From: Leptolyngbya subtilissima AS-A7
GTDB taxonomy: Bacteria > Cyanobacteriota > Cyanobacteriia > Phormidesmidales > Phormidesmidaceae
Direction of reading: 5' to 3'
Assembly (NCBI RefSeq): GCF_039962255.1
Contig: NZ_JAMPKY010000005.1
Location: forward strand, 310,001 to 374,000
Length of the DNA: 64,000 nucleotides
Below are positions 32,859 to 40,922 of the stretch, in pieces. The notes beneath the pieces are model-generated. The model ran no database searches and was not told the DNA's origin. It was given only the letters and a program-made list of their open reading frames with translations. How positions within the stretch are numbered: position 1 is the first letter of the stretch; every line of letters starts with the position of its first letter. Both the position numbers and the translations under genes were made by a program.

Positions 32859-34619
32859 ATGCGGCGATTGCAGCGGTTTGTGACAGCATTACTGGCCAGT
32901 TTCTTGGGGGCGGTGCTGTTTAGCCAGGGGCTTGGCCTGGGGGTATCTCCAGGATTTGCGGCAGAGCCTGCTGGAGTGGTGGCGGAACCAATGGCAACGG
33001 CACAGGCCAGTGCTGAGGATGCGCTGCTGGTGGACCCGGTCGCGCGGCCCGAAAATACGCTGCCTACTCCCTTCCCAGAGCAGCCTGACGGCACCCTGAA
33101 GCTGCCGCCCAAAGAACCCGAAATTCCTGAAATTCCTGGGACTGGCTCTGAGACGGTTCCGACAGCCGCAGATATTGATGCCGATTCGACCGTAGGGCGG
33201 GCGCTGCTGCTATCTGGCCTTTCGCCAGAGGTGGCCAAGCGCAGCGAGATCTTGATCGAGGCCGATCGCCTCTACCAAGCGGGCAATCACGACGATGCTG
33301 AACTCCTCTATCGGGCCGCCAAAGACCCAGAATGGTTGGCAGAAACGGGGCCAGAGCTGGCGATCGCTCCCCTCACCGACCCCGCTGAGCTACCGCCCGC
33401 CGGGCAGGTCTACTGGCGTGAGGCCCAGGCCGGAGCCGCGTCCGAGTTCCCCAATCGGGTGCTGGTTCCCCTAGAGCTACTGGTGGAAAACTACCCCGAG
33501 TTTTTGCCGGGGCAGGCCCTCTACGCCCGCTACCTGGTGCAGCATGATCGGGCTGACGAGGCGGCTCGGGTATTGGATGGGGCGATCGCCCGCTATCCCT
33601 ACAACCCCGACTTGCTTAAGGCCCAGGCCGAGGTGCAGATGGCCCGCGAACAGTGGATTGAAGCTGCCATTACCGCCAACCAGTTCGCCGTTCTCAACCC
33701 CGAGCACCCCGAAGCTGAAGCCATGAGCACCCTGGCCCGGCAGAACCTCGATCGCTTCCGTGGCGAGACGAACCAGACCCTGACCCACAATTTGATATCA
33801 AACATTGTCACTGGGGCGGCCGGTTACATTCTCACCGGAGGGCTGCTAGGGCCGTTTAGCGCGCTCAATTCCGGCATTTTGCTCATGCAGGGCGAAAGCG
33901 GTCTGGGCAATCAGGTGGCCGAGCAGGTGAAGCGACAGCTGCCCATTGTCGATGACCCTGAGATTCGTGCCTACGTGAATAACATGGGCCAGCGGCTAGC
34001 CGCCCTGGCCGGCCGCGACGAGTTTGATTATACGTTTGAGGTCATCATGGATGACAGCCTCAACGCCTTTGCCCTGCCTGGCGGCAAAATTTTCTTGAAT
34101 GCTGGAGCGATCACCAAAAGCCACTCCGAAGCCGAACTGGCCGGTTTGGTTGGCCATGAACTGGCCCATGCGGTGCTCTCCCACAGTTTTCAGATGGTGA
34201 CCCAGGGCAACCTTACCGCCAGCTTGGCCTCTTTTATTCCCATTCCTGAGGTGGCCAACATCGCTGCTGGGCTGGTGGTGTCGAGCTACTCCCGCGACAT
34301 GGAGCGCCAGTCAGACATTTTGGGCACCAAGCTGCTGGCCACCAGCCGCTACGCCGCTGATGGGCTGCACAATCTGATGATTACCCTCGAAAACGAGTTC
34401 GGCAACCAGGGCGTGACCTGGTTTGCCTCGCACCCCAATCCGGGCGATCGCGTTAGCTACCTCAAGCAGCTGGTCGACCAGGGCGGCTTCAACCGCTACG
34501 CCTACGAAGGGGTCGAAACTCACCTAAAGATGCGCTACAAAATGAACCAGCTAATCACCCAGTACAAGCTGGAGCAAGGCATTCCAGAAGATGAACCGAT
34601 TCAGGATAGGCGGCGCTAA
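32859..34619 (+). CDS. Exported M48-family metalloprotease with TPR-like N-terminal region
   Basis: A 586-residue protein with a signal peptide (MRRLQRFVTALLASFLGAVL, cleavage near GFAAEP). After a Pro/Glu-rich stretch (45-100) comes a helical, TPR-like region (about 120-305: ADRLYQAGNHDDAELLYRAA, YPYNPDLLKAQAEVQMAREQ). The M48 protease domain has the zinc motif HELAH at 433-437 and the third ligand Glu482 in MERQSDILG. It is the BepA/LoiP-like layout, which in other bacteria acts in outer-membrane protein quality control in the periplasm, though TPRs in BepA are C-terminal. The gene stands alone. Confidence 0.9.
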   Translation: MRRLQRFVTALLASFLGAVLFSQGLGLGVSPGFAAEPAGVVAEPMATAQASAEDALLVDPVARPENTLPTPFPEQPDGTLKLPPKEPEIPEIPGTGSETVPTAADIDADSTVGRALLLSGLSPEVAKRSEILIEADRLYQAGNHDDAELLYRAAKDPEWLAETGPELAIAPLTDPAELPPAGQVYWREAQAGAASEFPNRVLVPLELLVENYPEFLPGQALYARYLVQHDRADEAARVLDGAIARYPYNPDLLKAQAEVQMAREQWIEAAITANQFAVLNPEHPEAEAMSTLARQNLDRFRGETNQTLTHNLISNIVTGAAGYILTGGLLGPFSALNSGILLMQGESGLGNQVAEQVKRQLPIVDDPEIRAYVNNMGQRLAALAGRDEFDYTFEVIMDDSLNAFALPGGKIFLNAGAITKSHSEAELAGLVGHELAHAVLSHSFQMVTQGNLTASLASFIPIPEVANIAAGLVVSSYSRDMERQSDILGTKLLATSRYAADGLHNLMITLENEFGNQGVTWFASHPNPGDRVSYLKQLVDQGGFNRYAYEGVETHLKMRYKMNQLITQYKLEQGIPEDEPIQDRRR

Positions 34620-34735
34620 GCCAAGCTTTCCCAAGGATTAGCGCACCTGTTGTAGGTTTGGGCATTGTGGCGACGGTCAAGATAACTGAGCTATTCAACT
34701 AAGCGCAGAACCGTATCAAACGCCCCTTAGGACGT

Positions 34736-35533
34736 TCACCCCACGACCTCTGCCAGCAGCAGCACCACCCCCACCCCAAAGCACCCCACCATTGACCAAA
34801 AGGCAATTTTGGCGCTTTGATCGACGCTCTTGGTAATGGCCTCGTGGGATTTCAGCGTGATGATGTAGGGTTGGTCGTCCTGGGCAGGCTTTTCAATGGC
34901 GATAGTGCCGGTGCGATCGCTCGCCATGCCCACCACCAGCAAAGGCCGATCGAGCGGCATAACGGTCTCCCGATAGCGGTAGCCCAGGGTGCGGCGAGGG
35001 CCGCTGATACTGTCTTCCCCTAGAGCCAGCGAGAATGGTCCAAAGGAGAGCATGCCTCCAGCAGGGTTGCCCGGTCGAAATTCGTCCAGCACCTCCACCG
35101 CCTCGATCTTGGCATCTTCAGGATCCACGCGCACCTGCCCCGACGGATCTACCAGGTCGAAGGGAATACGCTGACTGTGCTCGCTGATGGTTTCTGAGCT
35201 CCGCTGGGTGCGAGTCGTAACTTTGCCGTCACTGTCTTTTTCGCGTACGGTTTCTTCGTACTCGCGCACCACGGTGCTGGTGTAGCAAACGCAGGGAACC
35301 TCTTTAAATTCTGAAGTGAGAGGTGTGGCCGTTTTGACGGTGCCCCACAGCCACACATAGTCGCGCCAGTCGCCGCCGCCAATTTCCTTAGAAACGGCAG
35401 TAGCGGTAGCCTCTAGGTCTGCCGCCTGACAGGCATGAGCCAGTTTGAGCTGACGACAGCGGCCCTGCTGGCGGTTTTGCACCCACCCGAGCACGGCCCC
35501 AGCGATAATGAAAATAATGCCTGCGATCGCCAT
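34736..35533 (-). CDS. GIDE-domain membrane protein (full-length)
   Basis: A 265-residue protein with a helix at each end (IAGIIFIIAGAVLGWV and KIAFWSMVGCFGVGVVLLLA). The soluble part between them contains the GIDE-type beta domain (VWLWGTVKTATPLTSEFKEV, CVCYTSTVVREYEETVREKD, FDLVDPSGQVRVDPEDAKIE). This domain is named from the eukaryotic MUL1/MAPL ubiquitin ligase but bacterial members lack the RING domain, as here, so no ligase activity is implied. Two shorter relatives lie at 44021 and 44645. Function in bacteria is unknown. Confidence 0.82.
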   Translation of the reverse strand: MAIAGIIFIIAGAVLGWVQNRQQGRCRQLKLAHACQAADLEATATAVSKEIGGGDWRDYVWLWGTVKTATPLTSEFKEVPCVCYTSTVVREYEETVREKDSDGKVTTRTQRSSETISEHSQRIPFDLVDPSGQVRVDPEDAKIEAVEVLDEFRPGNPAGGMLSFGPFSLALGEDSISGPRRTLGYRYRETVMPLDRPLLVVGMASDRTGTIAIEKPAQDDQPYIITLKSHEAITKSVDQSAKIAFWSMVGCFGVGVVLLLAEVVG

Positions 35534-35847
35534 ACTGCTCTCCCGTCAATGACTGTCAGCTCTGGCTATCAGCTTGCCCAGACGCAGCGCTAGAAACCCT
35601 GCCCCTTAACGAATTTGCACGAAAGGCTTTCCCACTGGCGTTATTTACCGAAAGGTTTTGTTGCAAAACTTAAAGCGTTGCCGACTGTCCTGAAAGCCCT
35701 GATACACTGACATTTAGCGATTCGTTGGACAGTCTCTGCTCTCAGGATGTGATTAGTCCAGAGCATCTAGAGTTTCAACGACTGCTTCCCCTAGCATCGC
35801 TGCCGGGAGATAGACCGGCCCACGTTCACCGCGCCATTGAAGGACTC
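35534..35847. other. Divergent intergenic region upstream of acsF
   Basis: These 314 bases separate the GIDE gene from acsF. A frame continues upstream of the accepted acsF start to a TTG at 35725, but that extension is not conserved-looking. The acsF promoter must lie here; I see only weak -10 candidates around 35700. Confidence 0.45.
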
Positions 35848-36924
35848 ATGGTAGATTCCCTTAAAAAGCCTGAATTTCAAGAGATTCGCCCAGGGGTAAA
35901 GTCTCCCGCCAAAGACACCATTCTCACCCCTCGGTTTTACACCACCGACTTTGACGAGATGGCCGCCATGGACATCTCGGTCAACGAAGACGAGCTACTC
36001 GCCATCCTCGAAGAATTTCGGGCTGACTACAACCGCCACCACTTCGTGCGCAGTGATGTCTTTGACAAGTCCTGGGACTCGATCAGTGGCGAGACCCGGC
36101 AAATGTTTGTGGAATTTCTAGAGCGCTCCTGCACCGCTGAGTTCTCGGGCTTTTTGCTCTACAAAGAACTGGGCCGCCGCCTCAAGGGCAAGAATCCTGT
36201 GCTGGCCGAGTGCTTTGAGCTGATGTCGCGCGATGAAGCGCGCCACGCGGGCTTTCTCAACAAGGCCATGTCTGACTTCAACCTACAGTTAGACCTGGGC
36301 TTTTTGACCAAGAGCAAAGACTACACCTTCTTTAAGCCCAAGTTCATCTTCTACGCCACTTACCTGTCTGAGAAGATTGGCTACTGGCGCTACATCACCA
36401 TCTTCCGCCACCTCGAGTCTCACCCCGAGAACGAGATTTACCCCATCTTCCGCTTCTTTGAGAACTGGTGCCAGGACGAAAACCGCCACGGCGACTTCTT
36501 CTCGGCCCTGATGAAGGCTCAGCCCGAAATCCTCAACGACTGGAAGGCCAAGCTGTGGTGCCGCTTCTTCCTGCTGTCGGTGTTTGCCACCATGTACCTC
36601 AACGACCTCCAGCGCAGCGGCTTCTACGCCTCCCTAGGGCTCAATGCTCGTGATTACGACATTGAGGTGATTGAGAAGACCAACGAAACCGCTGGGCGCG
36701 TCTTCCCAGTGACGCTAAACGTCAACCACCCCAGCTTCTTTAAGCGGTTGGATGTGGCAGCGGCAGCGAACGACAAACTGGCTAAAGTTTCGGCCTCTAA
36801 CCAGCCCAAGCCTGTGCAGCTGCTGCAAAAGCTACCCCACATTGCCACCATTGGTTGGCAGCTGGTGCAGCTTTACTTCCTCAAGCCCATCGATACCATT
36901 GCCGTCCGCGGTCAGGTGCGCTAG
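35848..36924 (+). CDS. acsF: Mg-protoporphyrin IX monomethyl ester oxidative cyclase
   Basis: The O2-dependent diiron enzyme (also ChlAI/ChlE/CycI) that closes the isocyclic ring of chlorophyll. The start at 35848 ([20 protein letters not shown]) gives 358 residues, the usual length, with AAGGA six bases upstream. Diiron ligands are evident in [20 protein letters not shown], the block [15 protein letters not shown] and [17 protein letters not shown]. The pathway acts at the thylakoid/plasma membrane. Most cyanobacteria have one constitutive copy and sometimes a low-oxygen copy; which this is cannot be told from sequence alone. hemJ, acting earlier in the same pathway, lies 6 kb away. Confidence 0.96.
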   Translation: MVDSLKKPEFQEIRPGVKSPAKDTILTPRFYTTDFDEMAAMDISVNEDELLAILEEFRADYNRHHFVRSDVFDKSWDSISGETRQMFVEFLERSCTAEFSGFLLYKELGRRLKGKNPVLAECFELMSRDEARHAGFLNKAMSDFNLQLDLGFLTKSKDYTFFKPKFIFYATYLSEKIGYWRYITIFRHLESHPENEIYPIFRFFENWCQDENRHGDFFSALMKAQPEILNDWKAKLWCRFFLLSVFATMYLNDLQRSGFYASLGLNARDYDIEVIEKTNETAGRVFPVTLNVNHPSFFKRLDVAAAANDKLAKVSASNQPKPVQLLQKLPHIATIGWQLVQLYFLKPIDTIAVRGQVR

Positions 36925-36966
36925 AGGACATTCGCCATTTACCGGAACGCTATCCTCGTTTCCCCC

Positions 36967-37001
36967 AGCGGTTTTGCTCTTTGAGTGAGGCCGCTTTTTT
37001 T
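36967..37001 (+). terminator. Probable acsF intrinsic terminator
   Basis: AGCGG (36967-36971) pairs with CCGCT (36991-36995) and is followed by a run of seven T. It lies about 45 bases after the acsF stop. The stem is short, but the T-run is convincing. Confidence 0.6.
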
Positions 37002-37081
37002 GCCTGTCCACCGGGTAGCAGTTCAGCAGGACGAAGGCGGTAAGATGCATAGGGTTTATTGTGTGAGCTAGGAGCCGCCAA

Positions 37082-37960
37082 GTGGTGTCAACAACAATTC
37101 GACTGTTGCAACTGGGGGGCTGTCTAGCCGTGCTTGGGGCTGGGCAGAGCGCCATGGCCCTTGAGGAGCGAGCCAATGTCGCTGAAGAGGTTGCGCCCAC
37201 AACGCCTAGCGTTGAAACTCTCCACAACTCGCCAGCCTCTGGCTTAGCCATTTGCCCTGAAACCGTCGAGTTTGTAAAATCTTGTACGGTTTCCTTTGAG
37301 GCAACGCTGTCAACGGTTAGTGCTATCCCAGAGACGTTAGCCCTTGAGCCCGAGGCAGCGGCCCCTCCCCTTGACCTCGACCCGGCTGTGATCGAAGGCA
37401 GCCCGACGCTCCAGCGCTGGCTAGAGGATGTGCCCGATGTAGCCAACGAGATTCGTCATCGGCCCAGCTTTCGCACTAGGCTGCGGGTCGGCTACGCCCA
37501 GTTTCCCTCTACAGGGCAGGTTGGTGGCTTTGGGGTAGCGGTAGAAGACGTCTTTGTGCCGGGCACAGGCCTCTCCGCCAGTATTGACTACAGCCGTAGC
37601 TGGAATGGCCAGCGCGAATCTTACGGGGGTGAGGCGCGTTATTATCTGCTGCCTCTAGGTGGCTATTTTAATATTGCGCCCACGGTGGGTTATCGATCTC
37701 TCAGCACTCCGGCCTACCAAACAGATGGGCTAGATGTGGGCCTGCGCCTGATGCTAGTGCCGTCGCGGGGCGGTGGAGCTGACTTGGCTCTAAGCCAGCG
37801 ATGGGTGGCACCGGGCAGCGAGGAGGAAGTAGGGATTACGAGCCTGGCGATCGGTTATGCCGTAACCCGGCAGCTGCGGCTGGGCACTGATTTTCAGCGG
37901 CAAAACTCCCGTTTTGGCCAAGACAGCCGCGTAGGAGTTTCTTTAGAACTGCTGCTGTAG
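37082..37960 (+). CDS. Exported beta-barrel-like outer-membrane protein
   Basis: A 292-residue protein with a GTG start at 37082 and a signal-like N-terminus (TIRLLQLGGCLAVLGAGQSA, cleavage near AMALEE). Residues 30-115 are Pro/Ala/Glu-rich. The C-terminal 170 residues show alternating amphipathic strands (FRTRLRVGYAQFPSTGQVGG, LSASIDYSRSWNGQRESYGG, YFNIAPTVGYRSLSTPA, GYAVTRQLRLGTDFQRQNS) and end in VGVSLELLL, as in outer-membrane barrels with about 8 strands. No specific porin family is recognised. It converges with dnaK, and a strong palindrome separates them. Confidence 0.78.
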   Translation: MVSTTIRLLQLGGCLAVLGAGQSAMALEERANVAEEVAPTTPSVETLHNSPASGLAICPETVEFVKSCTVSFEATLSTVSAIPETLALEPEAAAPPLDLDPAVIEGSPTLQRWLEDVPDVANEIRHRPSFRTRLRVGYAQFPSTGQVGGFGVAVEDVFVPGTGLSASIDYSRSWNGQRESYGGEARYYLLPLGGYFNIAPTVGYRSLSTPAYQTDGLDVGLRLMLVPSRGGGADLALSQRWVAPGSEEEVGITSLAIGYAVTRQLRLGTDFQRQNSRFGQDSRVGVSLELLL

Positions 37961-38029
37961 TCGTTGTTGTCGCAGAGCGTTACTTCTGGTTGTTTACAAA
38001 GCCCTCAAGGTGCGCTGGTTTAAAGCAAA

Positions 38030-38061
38030 AAAAGGTGGAGAGCGATCGCTCTCCACCTTTT
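38030..38061. terminator. Perfect 32-base HIP1-centred bidirectional terminator
   Basis: A perfect palindrome of 32 bases with GCGATCGC at its centre. It starts AAAAGGTGGAGA and ends TCTCCACCTTTT. On the dnaK strand it is followed by further T residues (seven T in all), and on the other strand by TTTT. It lies between the stops of the convergent outer-membrane protein and dnaK genes, so it should end both transcripts. Confidence 0.85.
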
Positions 38062-38103
38062 AGCTAGCCGAAGCAAGGCTGTGGGCTAGGGCAGGGTGCC
38101 CGG

Positions 38104-40011
38104 TTAGTTCGAGCCCGGTTCAGAGAACTCGGCATCGATCACATCATCGCCACCGGAGCCATCGCCAGGGGTAGCGTCGGGGCCAGGGGCTGCGCCAGCC
38201 GCATCGTCACCGGCCTGTTGATACAGGTTGGTGCTGATGCCATAGAGGGTCTGTTGCAGTTCGCCCGTGAGGGTTTTGATGGTGTCAAAGTCCTCGGCTT
38301 CAATGGCGGTTCTGAGGGCCTTGATTTGCTCCTCTGCTTTTTCCTTATCAGCGGCGGGCACTTTGTCGCCCATATCAGCCAGCTGCTTCTCAGCCTGGTA
38401 GGAGAGTGAGTCAGCCTGGTTCTTGAGGTCGATGCGCTCGCGACGCTCTTTGTCAGCGGCAGAGTTGGCTTCGGCATCCTTCACCATGCGCTCGATCTCA
38501 GACTCATCCAGCCTTGAGGCACCGGAGATGGTGATGGTCTGCTCTTTGCCGGTGCCCTTGTCTTTGGCGGTGACATTGAGAATGCCGTTGGCATCGATGT
38601 CAAAGATCACCTCGATCTGGGGCACGCCACGGGGCGCAGGGGGAATGCCAGAGAGCTGGAAGGTACCAAGGCTCTTGTTGTCAGTGGCCATTTCGCGCTC
38701 GCCCTGGAGCACTTTGATCTCCACGTTGGTTTGCCCGTCTTGGGCGGTGGAGAACACCTCCGACTTCTTGGTGGGAATGGTGGTGTTGCGGGGGATGAGT
38801 TTGGTCATCACGCCGCCCAGGGTTTCCACACCGAGAGACAGGGGGGTAACATCGAGCAGCAGGATGTCTTTGACTTCCCCAGCCAGCACGCCACCTTGAA
38901 TAGCAGCACCTACGGCCACGACCTCGTCAGGGTTGACGGTTTCGTTGGGCTCTTTGTCGAGGGTGCGCTTGACTACGTCCTTGATGGCAGGAATGCGGGT
39001 GGAACCGCCCACCAGCACCACTTCGTCAATGGCGGTCTTGGCAATCTTGGCATCCTTAAGAGCCTGCTCGACGGGGATGCGGCAGCGATCGATCAGATCG
39101 GCGCACAGCTCCTCAAACTTGGCTCGAGTGAGGGTCATTTCCAGGTGCTTGGGGCCATCCTGGGTCGCGGTGATGAAGGGCAGGTTGATTTCAGCCTGGG
39201 TAACGCTTGACAGCTCAATTTTGGCTTTTTCAGCAGCTTCAGTCAGGCGCTGCAGGGCCTGCTTGTCTTTGCGCAGCTCGATGCCTTCCATCTTTTGGAA
39301 CTCACCGGCTAGGTAGTCAACGATCTTCTTATCGAAGTCGTCGCCGCCCAGGTGGGTGTCGCCCGAGGTAGCCAGCACTTCAAATACACCGTCGCCCACT
39401 TCGAGAATGGAGACGTCGAAGGTACCACCGCCAAGGTCGAAGACCAGGATGGTTTCGTTGCTCTTGCGATCGAGACCGTAGGCCAGCGAAGCGGCAGTCG
39501 GCTCGTTGATGATGCGCAGTACCTCTAGACCGGCAATTTTACCGGCGTCTTTAGTAGCTTGGCGCTGGGAGTCGTTGAAGTAGGCCGGCACGGTGATCAC
39601 GGCCTGGGTGACTTTTTCACCCAGATACTTGCCGGCATCGTCGGCCAGTTTGCGCAGAATTTGAGCCGAAATTTCTTCGGGTGAAAATTGCTGGCCTGCT
39701 TGAGGGCAGTCAATTTTGACGTTGTTGCCTACGTTCATCACCTTGTAGGCAACTTCGGTGGACTCGGTGGTGACTTCGTCAAAGCGACGACCGATGAAGC
39801 GCTTGACCGAGTAAAAGGTGTTCTCGGTATTCATGACCGCTTGGCGCTTGGCGATTTGGCCAACGAGGCGATCGCCATTCTTAGCGTAAGCGACGACCGA
39901 GGGGGTAGTGCGAAAGCCTTCGGCGTTAGCGATAACAGTGGGCTTTCCCCCTTCCATAACAGCAACCACAGAGTTAGTGGTGCCTAGGTCGATTCCAACT
40001 ACTTTACCCAT
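38104..40011 (-). CDS. dnaK: Chaperone DnaK (Hsp70)
   Basis: A 635-residue Hsp70. The nucleotide-binding domain starts [20 protein letters not shown] and has [17 protein letters not shown] and [14 protein letters not shown]. The substrate-binding domain includes [20 protein letters not shown], and the lid ends in a Gly/Asp-rich tail (GDDVIDAEF). It folds and holds unfolded proteins with DnaJ and GrpE. Cyanobacteria carry several dnaK paralogues; the canonical motifs and the DVIDAEF end suggest the main stress-responsive type (DnaK2-like), which is inference. No dnaJ or grpE is adjacent. No CIRCE element is seen upstream. Confidence 0.97.
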   Translation of the reverse strand: MGKVVGIDLGTTNSVVAVMEGGKPTVIANAEGFRTTPSVVAYAKNGDRLVGQIAKRQAVMNTENTFYSVKRFIGRRFDEVTTESTEVAYKVMNVGNNVKIDCPQAGQQFSPEEISAQILRKLADDAGKYLGEKVTQAVITVPAYFNDSQRQATKDAGKIAGLEVLRIINEPTAASLAYGLDRKSNETILVFDLGGGTFDVSILEVGDGVFEVLATSGDTHLGGDDFDKKIVDYLAGEFQKMEGIELRKDKQALQRLTEAAEKAKIELSSVTQAEINLPFITATQDGPKHLEMTLTRAKFEELCADLIDRCRIPVEQALKDAKIAKTAIDEVVLVGGSTRIPAIKDVVKRTLDKEPNETVNPDEVVAVGAAIQGGVLAGEVKDILLLDVTPLSLGVETLGGVMTKLIPRNTTIPTKKSEVFSTAQDGQTNVEIKVLQGEREMATDNKSLGTFQLSGIPPAPRGVPQIEVIFDIDANGILNVTAKDKGTGKEQTITISGASRLDESEIERMVKDAEANSAADKERRERIDLKNQADSLSYQAEKQLADMGDKVPAADKEKAEEQIKALRTAIEAEDFDTIKTLTGELQQTLYGISTNLYQQAGDDAAGAAPGPDATPGDGSGGDDVIDAEFSEPGSN

Positions 40012-40314
40012 ATTGTCTTTGCTCCGGCTTGACAGCTATATCATCTATAGTGCTTGCTCAAGCCATTTCTCTGAAGGAGGGGATACCGAACCGTGGAAGG
40101 CGGGGTGTGGGGTGTAGGAGTGGATGAGGGGGCTGGGGAAGATGAGTAGGGTGTCCCTTACAAGATTTCGTGAATGTGAAGCAGCCAGTTTCTAGAAGAC
40201 ACAACAGCATCCTTAGTGACGGGTTCCCGGATATGGGCTTTGAGTCCTACGTCTACGGCGCAGCCTAATTTGGCTCTAACCTTGCTGACAGTGATCAACC
40301 CAGTTGATCGCAAT
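40012..40314. other. Intergenic region upstream of dnaK
   Basis: These 303 bases hold no supported gene. G-rich degenerate repeat sequence lies at about 40090-40150. On the dnaK strand TTGAGC followed by TATAGC about 15 bases later is a weak promoter candidate. The rest shows nothing I can name. Confidence 0.45.
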
Positions 40315-40770
40315 TTATTTCAAATAGCGATCGCCCTCGGGAGTGAGGTGCAGATTGACCACAGCCCGCTCATACACCACAATCAACCCCTGTGCTGCCA
40401 GTCTCTCTAGCAATCGCTGGCGATCGCCCACCGACACCCGCCGATGAATCTGTCCGGGGCGAATTCTGCCGCCCAAGCACGATCGCAGAATCAGCAGCTC
40501 GTCGGGGGTGACGGGCCACACCGACAGATCGAGCTTGAGCAGAGTTTTGCTGGTGAGGGTGAGGCCAAATTGGGCGATGTCGTGGTCGTAGGTCAGCCAG
40601 CCCCTGGCCTGAAGTTGTTGACAGGCTTTGACCCGCTGGCGCATAGAACTTTTTCTCTCGACGGGCAGCACGGTGAGGGAATCGCAGGTGCCGCCAGCGG
40701 CCTTGAGCTGGCTCAGAATAGCTAACTCAAGAGGATTTGGAGCCAGAGGGGTGGTCTGGGTTGCGCTCAT
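40315..40770 (-). CDS. Small winged-helix-like protein of unknown function
   Basis: A 151-residue soluble protein. Two similar halves each look like a short winged-helix: NPLELAILSQLKAAGGTCDS followed by LQARGWLTYDHDIAQFGLTL, and TPDELLILRSCLGGRIRPGQ followed by LERLAAQGLIVVYERAVVNL. Each half has a helix pair and a beta-hairpin ending in 'LT', as seen in MarR/ArsR-like folds. DNA binding is therefore plausible but inferred. It stands alone between dnaK and the TPR gene. Confidence 0.7.
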   Translation of the reverse strand: MSATQTTPLAPNPLELAILSQLKAAGGTCDSLTVLPVERKSSMRQRVKACQQLQARGWLTYDHDIAQFGLTLTSKTLLKLDLSVWPVTPDELLILRSCLGGRIRPGQIHRRVSVGDRQRLLERLAAQGLIVVYERAVVNLHLTPEGDRYLK

Positions 40771-40922
40771 GAGGACTGAAAATGATGGTGTCGTCCTGAA
40801 ACGATTAGCGTGGGGTGAAGTGTAATGGAAGGGGGCGGGGCGATCGCGCTTGGGGCTAGTCTCTGGCCATCGCGCTAGTTCATAGCAACTAGTTTTATCA
40901 TGCCGCTTGCATCTTAACCACC

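Noticed and set aside
34736-35533. Ubiquitin ligase activity for the GIDE protein
   Set aside because: No RING finger cysteines or histidines are present; only the membrane-proximal GIDE domain is shared.
35725-35847. Upstream extension of AcsF from a TTG
   Set aside because: Family members begin at MVDSLKKP, and AAGGA lies just before that ATG.
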